A stretch of 9,119 bases of DNA from Spirochaetaceae bacterium (GTDB taxonomy: Bacteria > Spirochaetota > Spirochaetia > DSM-27196 > SKKC01), in NCBI GenBank assembly GCA_003554375.1, contig PWGF01000201.1, positions 1-9,119 of the forward strand, written 5' to 3'. Position 1 is the first letter of the stretch; each line of letters begins with the position of its first letter. A program made the position numbers and the translations under genes. Under the pieces are notes generated by a model that made no database searches, had not been told where the DNA came from, and saw only the letters and a list, made by a program, of their open reading frames with translations. Below are positions 1 to 6,257 of this stretch, in pieces.

Positions 1-1557
1 CAGCCCGAGGCGCCCGTTCTCCAGCATCTCGCCGCCGTCCTCCGTTCGGCGGTAGAAACCGGCAATCCAGTCGTAGACGAGCTTGGAGATCGCCGTATTC
101 TGGCAGACGACGATAAAGCACGGAGGCACCCCGACGCCGGCTTTTTCCCACTCGGTGAACGTCTTCTCATAGTGGCCGTAGAGCACCTGCAGGGCCGTCT
201 GCAGTTTGGCCGGAAGCTTGAGCGGATCGAGCGTTCCGCCCTTCCCGCGTCCCTTCTTGGGCATGTCCTCTCGGACGTGTTTCCACAGCTCACGATAGAT
301 GGGCATCTCGTGACCCGGGATATTCTGCGAGACCGGAACACGCGGCAGCTTCACAATCCCGCACTCGATCGCGTCCATGAGCGAGAAGTCGCTCATCGTC
401 CAGGGGAAGAGCGTCCCTTCCCGATAGCCCGACCCGCGAAGGAAAAACGGCGTGGCCGACAGATCCACGATCTGCTTGACCGAGAGCTTCCGGTTCACGA
501 TCTCGAGCCCGGAGATCCACAGCCGTGCGGCTTCGTTGTTGCGTTGTGCTTCTTCCTTCTCCTCCCGGCTGAGCTTCTCCTCCTCGGGATCAGCCGGCTT
601 CTCGCGGTAACAGTGGTGCGCTTCGTCGTTGAGCACCATGATGCTCTTCATCCCCATGAGCTCGGGCATGACTCGCTGGATCATCTGCCCTTCGGTCTCG
701 GTCGTCTGGATCTTCCGGCCGCGCCGCCCCTCGAGGAGCTGCCGGTTCCCTTTTGAGATGTTCATCCGCTCGCGCAGCTTAAAGGCATGGTAGTTGGTCA
801 CGACGACCTTTGCCCGCTGCACTTCATCGATGAGGTCATGCGGAATGAGCTCGCGCGTCGTGTAGTAGTTATCCGGGTCGTTGGGAATAAGCACCCGCAA
901 ACGGTCCTTGATGGTGAGCCCCGGCGTGACCACGAGAAAGCCGTGGGTGAACCGCTTGCTGTTCGGCGAACGCACCGCGTTCACCGTTTGCCAGGCGATA
1001 AGCATGGCCATCACGGTGGTCTTACCGGCCCCGGTGGCAAGCTTGAGCGCCAGCCGGCTTAGCCCCGGGTTTGCACCTTCACTCGCCGCACTCAGATAGC
1101 GGAGGAGCCTCTTGCCGTCCTTGGTGTTGGGAGCAACCTCAGTAAGCCAGATGGCCGTTTCCGCCGCCTCCAGCTGGCAGAAGAACGGCCGGATACTGGA
1201 GAACTCATGGTGGCGCCAATGCTGCAACAGCCGGGCGGTTGCCGGCGTCACCTGCGCCTGCGTGGTATCGAGCCGGCGCCACGCATCCACGTGGGAGCGC
1301 ACCTCGTTGATGATGGACTTGACGTCGTACGCTTGCCCGTCTTCTTCATCGCGGCCGCCGTACCCGTAGTTGAGCTCGCCCTGCTTTCCCGCTCCCTGCG
1401 CCATCTTCGGCTTGGGAATCGGCGTCACGAACTCCGCGGGACGACGCTTTTCCACTATCCGCTGCGTCGGCAATCCGTTTTCGTCCAGCTCCCAATGACG
1501 CGCGGGATATTCGTACGGGGAGTTGAGAATAGGCTTCTTGAAAAACGCGTTGCTCAT
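1..1557 (-). CDS. DEAD/DEAH helicase-type restriction endonuclease, N-terminal 519 residues (runs off the window)
   Basis: The first 519 codons are open from an ATG at 1557 to the window edge. Superfamily 2 helicase motifs appear in order: a Q-like segment (RPFFCQLEAAE, residues 123-133), Walker A LATGAGKT (173-180), the DEAH box NDEAHH (310-315) and motif III DLSATP (365-370). The pattern and the N-terminal sequence match the Res-like endonucleases often labelled BPTD_3080 family, related to type III Res subunits, which are about 1000 residues long. The second helicase lobe and the nuclease domain would lie outside the window. Role (known for the family): ATP-driven translocation and cleavage of unmodified DNA, normally with a Mod-type methyltransferase encoded just upstream. 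Here no intact methyltransferase precedes it; only shards lie upstream on the same strand. GGAGAGG lies 10 nt before the ATG. The family match is from memory of motifs and is good; the exact subfamily is less sure. Confidence 0.88.
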   Translation of the reverse strand, partial: MSNAFFKKPILNSPYEYPARHWELDENGLPTQRIVEKRRPAEFVTPIPKPKMAQGAGKQGELNYGYGGRDEEDGQAYDVKSIINEVRSHVDAWRRLDTTQAQVTPATARLLQHWRHHEFSSIRPFFCQLEAAETAIWLTEVAPNTKDGKRLLRYLSAASEGANPGLSRLALKLATGAGKTTVMAMLIAWQTVNAVRSPNSKRFTHGFLVVTPGLTIKDRLRVLIPNDPDNYYTTRELIPHDLIDEVQRAKVVVTNYHAFKLRERMNISKGNRQLLEGRRGRKIQTTETEGQMIQRVMPELMGMKSIMVLNDEAHHCYREKPADPEEEKLSREEKEEAQRNNEAARLWISGLEIVNRKLSVKQIVDLSATPFFLRGSGYREGTLFPWTMSDFSLMDAIECGIVKLPRVPVSQNIPGHEMPIYRELWKHVREDMPKKGRGKGGTLDPLKLPAKLQTALQVLYGHYEKTFTEWEKAGVGVPPCFIVVCQNTAISKLVYDWIAGFYRRTEDGGEMLENGRLGL

Positions 1558-1567
1558 CGGGCCCTTT

Positions 1568-1595
1568 CCTCTCCGGAATCGAGCCAATTGTAGCA
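1568..1595 (-). promoter_or_regulatory. Extended -10 promoter and Shine-Dalgarno site of the endonuclease gene
   Basis: Reading the minus strand, TGCTACAAT (1595-1587) is an extended -10 element. No convincing -35 is present, as is usual for this type. GGAGAGG (1574-1568) is a strong ribosome site 10 nt before the ATG. The predicted start of transcription lies near 1580, giving a leader of about 23 nt. This would let the endonuclease be expressed without the lost methyltransferase gene. Confidence 0.5.
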
Positions 1596-1771
1596 CATCG
1601 TCGTGAAACCGCTACCGGGAAAGCAAGTGGTCGTATCGCACACATCTTGCCGGCGCCGAGCGCTTGGGGCAGGTCGAGGCCTCGAAGGACGATCAGCAGC
1701 CTTCTGCCGCAGTTGTAACCTACAGCCGCCACGGTGAGGGTAACAAGACTGATAGCAACTCCTATGAGCAC

Positions 1772-1799
1772 TATCTTCTAAGCGCGCTGATAGAAGATA
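1772..1799. repeat. Perfect 9-bp inverted repeat with a self-complementary loop
   Basis: TATCTTCTA (1772-1780) and TAGAAGATA (1791-1799) are exact reverse complements separated by 10 bases. Within the spacer, AGCGCGCT (1781-1788) is itself palindromic. No T-tract follows on either strand, so it is not a typical terminator. It could be an operator or a mobile-element end. Confidence 0.6.
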
Positions 1800-1847
1800 C
1801 GCCTGTGCCCAAACCGTCATCGGTCTCGTCGCCAGTGCAGCTTCCGT

Positions 1848-1966
1848 AGCGTGCGTATCCTCGACCGGCTCCTCCCGGGAGAGCCTCGCCGAGTACATCG
1901 CACGGCCGCCGATCTCGCTCGGCAGAATCCGCCACGAACCGATTTCGGCTGCCGGTGGACGCGATA
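1848..1966 (+). mobile_element. IS91-family transposase shard (copy 1)
   Basis: The frame reading RESLAEYIARPP and then ISLGRIRHEP matches the better preserved shard at 3744-4077 almost base for base, with the same passage into a second motif (ISAAGG here, LSAAED there). This segment belongs to the Y2-type rolling-circle transposases of IS91. Compared with the other copy there is one extra base near 1873, which puts the upstream SVRIL-like part in another frame. Both ends break off without recognisable terminal sequences. It is dead. Confidence 0.7.
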
Positions 1967-2229
1967 CCGAGCCACTCCGCCGAGACGGCAGAGCTACATG
2001 CTGTTTCCCTGCGTTCCAATGATCTTGTCGTCCAATCAGCTCGTCGCGCCTTGTCTGCGCGTTTCTCGTCGTGGGTCCCCAACCATTGTGCCGCCACGTG
2101 ATTCTGCCACTTCCTGTGGTCTCACCCTCTTTTCGCGACCGCGTCGTCTTGGCTTCCGTACCTTAGGTGTTCTTCCTTGACTTCTAGAGTCTCGCTGAGG
2201 CGCTTGGCCATGGCATCTGAATAGGTTCG

Positions 2230-2679
2230 CTAGGACGCAGTTGATAGGTCGACAGCTTCGATACGTTGCCTGACGTGCTGCAACTCCTCGCCGTAGTCGA
2301 ACATGATCAAGTCGTAGAGCTTCTTGACTTGGTCGGGCAGATAGTCGTGTACGATGCGATTGCGTATGTCACGCATCTCCATCCACTTCTGGACACTTGA
2401 GACCAGTTCCATCTTCTCGGTTCGGTTCAGAAGGTCGCGCACGGTATCGCTGGTTTCACCGTACATGTAGCGTTCGTAGGAACGAAAGAACTTGAGGCAG
2501 GTCTCCGTTGCACGCATGAATCGGTCGCTGAGGGCGTCGTATGGTTCTTGCTGATCCGGGGTGCTTACACTATTCGGGTCGTATGCCGGCAATTTGTCGA
2601 GCGAGGCCTGCAACAGCTCTAATGCGTCCAGCGCTTTCTGACGGTTGGCAGAGGCCAGCATATGCATGTCGCCGGTCAT
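2230..2679 (-). CDS. hepT: HepT-like HEPN ribonuclease toxin
   Basis: A 149-residue, all-helical HEPN-type protein. The signature lies at residues 106-113, RNRIVHDY: Arg106, four residues, His111 and then Tyr113, the R-X4-6-H-X-Y motif of HepT toxins. In this family the motif forms the RNase active site in a dimer, and the MNT partner can silence it by AMPylating the tyrosine (established for HepT/MntA). The ATG at 2679 overlaps the stop of the upstream MNT gene by ATGA, so the two are translationally coupled. GGAGAGG inside the end of mntA provides the ribosome site 5-6 nt before the ATG, which supports this start over the later Met codons at residues 5 and 7. Length is normal for the family and no frameshift is visible. 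Confidence 0.85.
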   Translation of the reverse strand: MTGDMHMLASANRQKALDALELLQASLDKLPAYDPNSVSTPDQQEPYDALSDRFMRATETCLKFFRSYERYMYGETSDTVRDLLNRTEKMELVSSVQKWMEMRDIRNRIVHDYLPDQVKKLYDLIMFDYGEELQHVRQRIEAVDLSTAS

Positions 2680-2960
2680 TTGATCCTCTCCAGATCCAAT
2701 GTACGGAGAAGTGCTTCCTGCTCCCTGCTGCGATCGTGCCTGGGCATTGCCACAACGTCAATCTTCTCTTCACATTCCATGTTGAAGCGTACGGCGACCC
2801 GACGTGAAACATCAAACGGGTCGCGATCCGTAAACACAAGCAGGTCGAGATCCCCGCCCCGAGCCTGTTCGTCGGTACGCGAGCCGAAAATGTACGCCTC
2901 GCCATCGATGTCGCAGAGAGCATGTTGCAAGGCTCTTTTTTCCTGTGTATCGAGTCGCAT
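2676..2960 (-). CDS. mntA: MntA-type nucleotidyltransferase antitoxin
   Basis: A minimal nucleotidyltransferase of 94 residues from the ATG at 2960. The motif FGS (residues 25-27), nine residues, then DLD (37-39) gives the GS-X9-D-X-D active site. KIDVV supplies a third acidic residue (Asp68). Its role in the family is to neutralise HepT by AMPylation of the HEPN tyrosine. The start is uncertain: in-frame TTG codons at 2966 and 2969 lie upstream, and GGAAAGG (2980-2974) is 7 nt from the first of them but 13 nt from the ATG, so a TTG start that adds two or three residues is possible. The gene overlaps hepT by 4 nt at its end. Only 156 bp separate it from the divergent solitary MNT gene. Confidence 0.82.
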   Translation of the reverse strand: MRLDTQEKRALQHALCDIDGEAYIFGSRTDEQARGGDLDLLVFTDRDPFDVSRRVAVRFNMECEEKIDVVAMPRHDRSREQEALLRTLDLERIK

Positions 2961-3116
2961 ATTCAACAAGATACCTTTCCGGACGGGGTTTATCTATATC
3001 GGCTCACAAAAGACTATAGTGGGAGGCGCGGTCAATGGCAATGTCGTTGCCTTGCAGGTAGCAACAGTGCTCGCGGCAGTCGGTTGATCCGGTTCGACCG
3101 CCCCCGTGGTGGCGAC

Positions 3117-3401
3117 GTGCAACAGCTCCGCTCCGATCTCGAGGCTGCCGTTGTATATCTGAAATCGATTGGATGCGAAGAGATCTATCTTTTCGGTTCG
3201 CGGGAAAAGGACAATCCACGCCGAGACTCCGACATCGACATCGCGGTTCGCGGAATTCAACCGGAGGATTTCTTCTTCGTTTACGGAGAACTCATGGCTC
3301 GACTCCGGCACAACGTTGATCTGGTAGACCTGGATCTTCAAGAGCGCTTTGGTCGACTTCAGCGATTTGTACGGATCGCTCGCAAAGCGTGCGCCTCGTA
3401 G
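3117..3401 (+). CDS. Solitary MNT-domain nucleotidyltransferase
   Basis: A 94-residue MNT protein taken from a GTG at 3117; an in-frame TTG at 3084 is an alternative and neither has a convincing ribosome site. Motifs: IYLFGS (residues 23-28), then DSDIDIAV (37-44) with the metal-binding Asp39 and Asp41, and HNVDLVDLD (65-73) with the third acidic residue at about Asp68. In this family such proteins are antitoxins for HEPN toxins encoded next door. Here no HEPN gene follows: the reading frame ends inside an antisense shard of a DNA methyltransferase, so the last residues (about 90-94) are encoded by DNA complementary to that shard. The stretch before the start (2970-3116) shows no clear promoter. 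A dead relative lies at 8598-8855. Function without a partner is doubtful. Confidence 0.7.
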   Translation: MQQLRSDLEAAVVYLKSIGCEEIYLFGSREKDNPRRDSDIDIAVRGIQPEDFFFVYGELMARLRHNVDLVDLDLQERFGRLQRFVRIARKACAS

Positions 3402-3601
3402 TTGAACGCACAGGCAATGACCGCACCGAAGCCCGCATCCGCCGCTTCGCGTGCTGCGTCCACCGAGTCCGGGCGGCTCACCGTCCCGAACTCGGGACCG
3501 ACAAATAAAACTCTCCGGCGAGCCGAAGCTCCCCCGCTCGGCAACCTCCCCGGAATCGATGAGCTCGTCGTCTTCATCCACCCCCATTCACCCGGTGCGG
3601 G
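3156..3601. repeat. Long direct repeat, copy A (MNT 3' part plus methyltransferase shard)
   Basis: About 446 bp that recur in the same orientation at 8598-9054 with scattered substitutions and small indels (roughly 85-90% identical by eye in the best parts). The left edge falls inside the MNT gene and the right edge at CCCGGTGCGGG, after which the two copies diverge completely. The copies bracket VapBC, HigBA and the second MNT/HEPN pair. Confidence 0.8.
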
Positions 3602-3735
3602 CTCAGAGACTCTACCGTAAACGGCCCGGCCACCCGCACGATGTTCCTATCCTGGTACGGCCGGTCGTAGAGATCCTCCTGATCCGCCTTCGCCGCAATC
3701 GACTTATCGATCTCCTTGCGCCGGGCGCCTGCGAC
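3386..3735 (-). pseudogene. Shard of a Mod-like site-specific DNA methyltransferase (copy A)
   Basis: Three reading frames on the minus strand give successive blocks typical of the C-terminal half of large Mod-type adenine methyltransferases. First come RRKEIDKSIAAKADQED and LYDRPYQD, then VRVAGPFTVESLSPHRV (about 3735-3589). After a 1-base insertion at 3587-3588 comes MGVDEDDELID. After a second shift comes RRRVLFVGPEFGTV, followed by VIACAFNYEAHA (about 3520-3386). The family assignment is from recall of these blocks. The N-terminal catalytic part and the C-terminus are missing here; a separate C-terminal shard sits at 7390-7440. The first frameshift is absent from copy B, while the second is shared. 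Such enzymes normally pair with the endonuclease type found at 1-1557. Not functional. Confidence 0.75.
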
Positions 3736-3743
3736 ACTCCGGA

Positions 3744-4077
3744 TTCAGCATCGACAATAGCGTGCGCATCGTCGACCAGTCGTCCCGGGAGAGCCTCGCC
3801 GAGTACATGGCACGGCCGCCGATCTCGCTCGGCAGAATCCGCTACGAACCGCTTTCGGCCGCCGAAGACGAGGTCGACCTCGAAGCCCGCAAACGTGGCT
3901 GCGCCCGCCTTCTTGCAAAAGTGTACGAGGTCGATCCGTTCGTCTGTGCGAACTGCGGCGGCCAGGTGAAGGTAATCGCAATCATTGAGGACCCCGAGGA
4001 GACCCGACGCATCCTCCGGCACCTGGGCAAGACCCGGCCGCTCGCCGCCTGGATTCGACGCAGACCAGCTCAATTGA
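3744..4077 (+). mobile_element. IS91-family transposase remnant with internal deletion and frameshift (copy 2)
   Basis: From FSIDNSVRIV the frame reads RESLAEYMARPP and ISLGRIRYEP, then jumps to LSAAEDEVDLEARKRG, followed by ARLLAKVYEVDPFVCANCGG and KVIAIIEDPEE, then ILRHLGKT. In full-length relatives about 80-100 residues lie between the RYEP and LSAAE blocks, so an internal deletion is inferred. The C-x2-C pair (VCANCGG) is half of the zinc-binding motif near the C-terminus. One extra C near 4032-4036 shifts the frame; skipping it restores the ending GRSPPGFDADQLN and a TGA at 4075-4077, the usual C-terminus of this family. The N-terminal two thirds, including the catalytic tyrosines, are absent. 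The family is the Y2 rolling-circle IS91 transposases. Dead. Confidence 0.8.
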
Positions 4078-4319
4078 CCGTCTCTTCCCGGACCTTCGAC
4101 GCCAAAGTACATCCGCTTCACGCCACAGACCCGATCGACAACCCGCATTCCATTCGGCCGCCGCTCTCAAGCGCTTCTTCGCCGGTGTCCGAACGCCGCA
4201 AGGACCCTCAGCGCCCCGGCCCAGCGCCCCCGTCCGGGTGCTTCTCCGCTGCCTCTGCCCCTGATATGGTGCCGTGGACGTGCGATTCGAGATAGGTTTT
4301 CCTATAACTTACCGGTGCG
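4078..4319. other. IS91 downstream flank with a short hairpin
   Basis: No gene is supportable, although the shifted transposase frame stays open to 4295. ATAGG (4292-4296) and CCTAT (4301-4305) form a hairpin with a TTTT loop just beyond the vapC stop codon. It could be a weak vapC end signal or part of the terminal region of the IS91 element. I cannot decide between these. Confidence 0.3.
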
Positions 4320-4763
4320 TCATCCGGGGTGCGTCACTGTCAATCCGCAGGCTTTCGCAAGCTCCGCTTGGCGTGTGTCGGTGGTGATGAGCTCTGTTGC
4401 GTGCAGGACCAGCGCGGATGCAACGTGCAACGCATCGAGCGCACGTGTTCCAAGACGACCGGACTGCGTTCGTACCAGAACCTGGCACTTGGCCCAGACG
4501 GCCGGCCAATCCAGTGCACGCGACCGTAGCACCCGTGAGTGGATGTCTTCTTCAATGGCGGAGATGGCACGGTCGGAGTCTACCTGCTCGCACTCGCCAC
4601 GAAACGCCTTCAGCTTGAGTGCTGACATCGCTTCCGTCACATGGAGGTCGGTGACCGTGATGGCACGGCCGCGCGAGGTGACCAGTTCTTGCACGGCCGG
4701 CGACTCCGGCTCAGTCGTATACAGCTTTAACAATACGCCCGTGTCGTAATACGCCGGACTCAC
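4320..4763 (-). CDS. vapC: VapC-type PIN-domain ribonuclease toxin
   Basis: A 147-residue PIN domain starting at a GTG (4763) that overlaps the stop of the antitoxin gene as GTGA. GAGGTGA lies about 6 nt upstream and supports this start. Conserved acidic residues expected to bind Mg2+ are visible: Asp7 (YYDTGVLLKLY), Glu44 (HVTEAMSAL), Asp110 (RALDALHVASAL) and Asp129 (TTDTRQ). PIN toxins of VapBC systems cleave specific RNAs, usually tRNA or rRNA, and are held inactive by the antitoxin; the target here is unknown. Length and motif spacing are normal, so it is probably functional. It is the second gene of a two-gene operon with the Phd-like antitoxin. Confidence 0.88.
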   Translation of the reverse strand: MSPAYYDTGVLLKLYTTEPESPAVQELVTSRGRAITVTDLHVTEAMSALKLKAFRGECEQVDSDRAISAIEEDIHSRVLRSRALDWPAVWAKCQVLVRTQSGRLGTRALDALHVASALVLHATELITTDTRQAELAKACGLTVTHPG

Positions 4764-5008
4764 CGTTCACCTCTGGCGTCATCGACGAGCTCGTCAGTAC
4801 CGGCTCCATCCCACGATGTACCCCATATCCGCGCCGCCCGTCCTGCAAAATCCGGCATCTCAACCCGCTCGTCGTCCTCAGGCGGGACAATCCGGGCAAC
4901 TCGTCTTTTGCGTCGCGTAACGTCAACCTCGTATCCGCTTTCCACCTCGCGGATCACCTTCGCCAGGTTATGCTGAGATTCCATAATTGAATACACTTTC
5001 CGTATCAT
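4760..5008 (-). CDS. Phd/YefM-type antitoxin of the VapC module
   Basis: An 82-residue protein. The N-terminal half has the Phd fold signature: a short strand (RKVYSI, residues 3-8), then ESQHNLAKVIREVESG (10-25), then VDVTRRKRRVARIVPP (28-43). The acidic, Trp-rich C-terminal tail (45-82) would bind the toxin. Family role: DNA-binding repressor of its own operon and neutraliser of VapC. The ATG at 5008 is preferred because it preserves the first strand, although it has no Shine-Dalgarno site. A second in-frame ATG at 4984 has GGAAAG 11 nt upstream but would remove that strand. An 8-bp perfect palindrome sits directly before the first ATG. Confidence 0.85.
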   Translation of the reverse strand: MIRKVYSIMESQHNLAKVIREVESGYEVDVTRRKRRVARIVPPEDDERVEMPDFAGRAARIWGTSWDGAGTDELVDDARGER

Positions 5009-5045
5009 ATGCGTTAAAAGTAACGCATGTTTCGTTGCCGGTCAA
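5009..5045 (-). promoter_or_regulatory. VapBC promoter with a palindromic operator
   Basis: On the minus strand TTGACC (5045-5040) and TACTTT (5022-5017) are spaced by 17 bp. ATGCGTTA and TAACGCAT (5009-5016 and 5021-5028) form a perfect inverted repeat with a 4-bp spacer that covers the -10 box and ends at the start codon. This is the expected site for autorepression by the Phd-type antitoxin. Transcription would begin near 5010, almost at the ATG. A competing -10 (TATGAT, 5009-5004) would instead favour the ATG at 4984. Confidence 0.6.
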
Positions 5046-5115
5046 GATAGGGATAGTAGAGCAATGCCCCGCCGCGGGCACTGCGAAGAAGCATCAACCT
5101 GGCACCAACATCGCC

Positions 5116-5926
5116 TCAGGACTGACCGGCGAAGCCTTTGCCGAGTTCCCGTGCTTCCACGAGTTCTCGCATGAGATCGCCCACGCCGATGGCCTCTATA
5201 TTACGGCGAAGGGGAAACCTCTCTTCGCCGGCGTAGCAGATGTAATGGCGAGATGGTTTGACCTCGCCGCATGCCTCGATAAACCCGCGTTCGATCTTCG
5301 GATTGAGAGTGCGTTTCACCTCGATGGCCCATTGCTCGCCGTTGGCGAGAACCAGCACAATATCGATCTCCGCCCCTCCGGCAGAGCCATAGAAATAGAG
5401 CCCGGCCCGCTCCGGCAGAACCGAGCGAATCTGCCCGATCACGAAGCTTTCCCAGGAGGCACCGGCGACCGGATGCGGCAAAAGCACATCGAACGTGTCA
5501 ATTCCGAGGAGCGTGTGAAGAATACCGGTATCGCTCACGAATATTCTCGGAGATTTGACGAGCCGCTTACGGGTGTTTCCATGCCACGGCGGCAGACGAT
5601 ACACCATGAAAAGATCGCTCAGGAGATCGATATATCGACTCACCGTCTTCCCATCCACGGCGAGCGCCCGGGCAAGTTACGCGGCGTTCAGCAGGGATCC
5701 GATCGCGTGGGCGATCATCGTCCACAACCTCCGAAGCGTCTCGGCGGGAATCCGTGGTGTAATCTCGCGAATGTCTCGTTCGAGAAAGGTGCGTACAAAA
5801 TCGTAGCGCCACGTGACGCTCTCCTTCCTGTCACGCACCGAGAATGGCCACGACCGGCGCGTACTCGAGGCGTTTCAGCACAACGTTTGCAACATACCGA
5901 TCAATAGTCCTTGCAATTGGTGGCAT
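5116..5926 (-). pseudogene. AAA ATPase of the DUF4143 family, inactivated by deletion and a nonsense codon
   Basis: The gene starts at an ATG (5926) with MPPIARTIDRYVANV and then VLKRLEYAPVVAILGA, the N-terminal lead into the P-loop of DUF4143-type ATPases. The P-loop and Walker B region are missing. Near 5840 the sequence jumps, in another frame, to a block with RKESVTWRYDFVRTFLERDI and PAETLRRLWTMIAH. A TAA (5679-5677) replaces what is usually a Gln codon (NAAQLA). Beyond it the frame reads VDGKTVSRYIDLLSDLF, RLVKSPRIFVSDTG and EIDIVLVLANGEQWAIEVKR, a PD-(D/E)xK-like domain, and stops at 5116. The usual length is about 400 residues; about 165 residues, including the ATP site, are gone. The 180-residue C-terminal frame from a Met at 5658 could still be made, but without ATPase function. 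Confidence 0.82.
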
Positions 5927-5946
5927 CTGATTCCAGAATTGCAAGG
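5909..5946. repeat. 10-bp perfect inverted repeat around the DUF4143 start codon
   Basis: CCTTGCAATT (5909-5918) and AATTGCAAGG (5937-5946) are exact reverse complements around an 18-base loop. In the minus-strand transcript the loop contains both a GGA ribosome-site-like triplet and the ATG of the dead ATPase gene, and the 3' arm lies in codons 4-7. It may be a former operator or an RNA hairpin that displays the start site. Confidence 0.65.
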
Positions 5947-6173
5947 TAATTTGGATGGCCGTGTACAGGTTATGAAACAGGTGTGCGCTCACCTGAAGCT
6001 CTCACACCCTAATCTCCCTGCGGAATCATGCCTGCACCGGAGGCGCCGCGCATCCGAACAAGGAACGCACCGTTTCCATCCTCGAATCGTGGACAAAGTG
6101 TTCCCCGTGGACGCTTCCGAGACGCATTACTGCGTCACCGACTAATGCGACCGGAGGAACCGGAGGAAAACAA

Positions 6174-6194
6174 GGAATCGACAACGTCGATTCC
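6174..6194. repeat. 9-bp perfect inverted repeat with a 3-base loop
   Basis: GGAATCGAC (6174-6182) and GTCGATTCC (6186-6194) are exact reverse complements around AAC. No T-tract follows, so a terminator is unlikely. The compact symmetry suits a DNA-bound dimer site or a stable RNA hairpin. Confidence 0.6.
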
Positions 6195-6203
6195 CCGAGT
6201 GGT

Positions 6204-6224
6204 ATCGGTCGATCGGTCGATCGG
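6204..6224. repeat. 8-bp tandem repeat, about 2.6 units
   Basis: ATCGGTCG occurs twice in tandem (6204-6211 and 6212-6219), followed by a partial third unit ATCGG (6220-6224). The units create overlapping CGATCG-like palindromes. Possibly a slippage product. Confidence 0.7.
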
Positions 6225-6238
6225 CCCGAACGAGGTCC

Positions 6239-6257
6239 GGCTGGGAACAGCCTTTTT
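6239..6257 (+). terminator. Short Rho-independent terminator-like stem, plus strand
   Basis: GGCTG (6239-6243) pairs with CAGCC (6248-6252) around GGAA and is followed by TTTTT (6253-6257). The stem is only 5 bp, so strength is doubtful. It points towards the 3' end of higA and would stop plus-strand read-through into that gene. Confidence 0.35.

Larger units (their letters stand above)
1558..2229. other. Gene-poor spacer between the endonuclease and hepT
   Basis: I see no supportable gene in these 672 bases. They hold the endonuclease promoter, a strong inverted repeat (1772-1799) and a shard of an IS91-type transposase (1848-1966). On the minus strand a GTG-initiated frame from 1771 begins with a hydrophobic stretch (about residues 2-17), but it runs into the endonuclease gene in another frame and resembles nothing I know. 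Bases 1967-2229 show no recognisable content. Confidence 0.5.
5947..6256. other. Gene-free spacer with several small repeats
   Basis: No gene can be supported in these 310 bases; open frames on the plus strand (to 6145 and 6282) resemble nothing and have no ribosome site of note. The stretch holds a 6-bp-arm hairpin (6121-6136, GACGCA-ttac-TGCGTC), a doubled CCGGAGGAA-like motif (6151-6168), a 9-bp-arm hairpin (6174-6194), an 8-bp tandem repeat (6204-6224) and a terminator-like stem (6239-6257). Confidence 0.5.

Noticed and set aside
172..1593. Several plus-strand frames in the first 1.6 kb
   Set aside because: They are antisense to a continuous 519-codon frame with helicase motifs in the correct order.
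1346..1771. A minus-strand frame of 141 codons with a hydrophobic start
   Set aside because: Most of it overlaps the endonuclease gene in another frame. The only plausible part (before 1557) overlaps the endonuclease promoter and resembles nothing.
3035..3061. An 8-codon frame with a good ribosome site (GGGAGG) upstream of the solitary MNT gene
   Set aside because: Too short and without a clear promoter; a leader peptide role cannot be supported.
3402..3969. Plus-strand frames after the solitary MNT gene, considered as a missing HEPN partner
   Set aside because: No HEPN signature; the DNA is explained by the antisense methyltransferase shard and the IS91 remnant.
4987..5907. A 306-codon open frame on the plus strand, the longest closed frame in the window
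   Set aside because: It is antisense to the DUF4143 pseudogene and to the VapBC promoter. Its translation shows no recognisable motifs, while the minus strand has clear family blocks.
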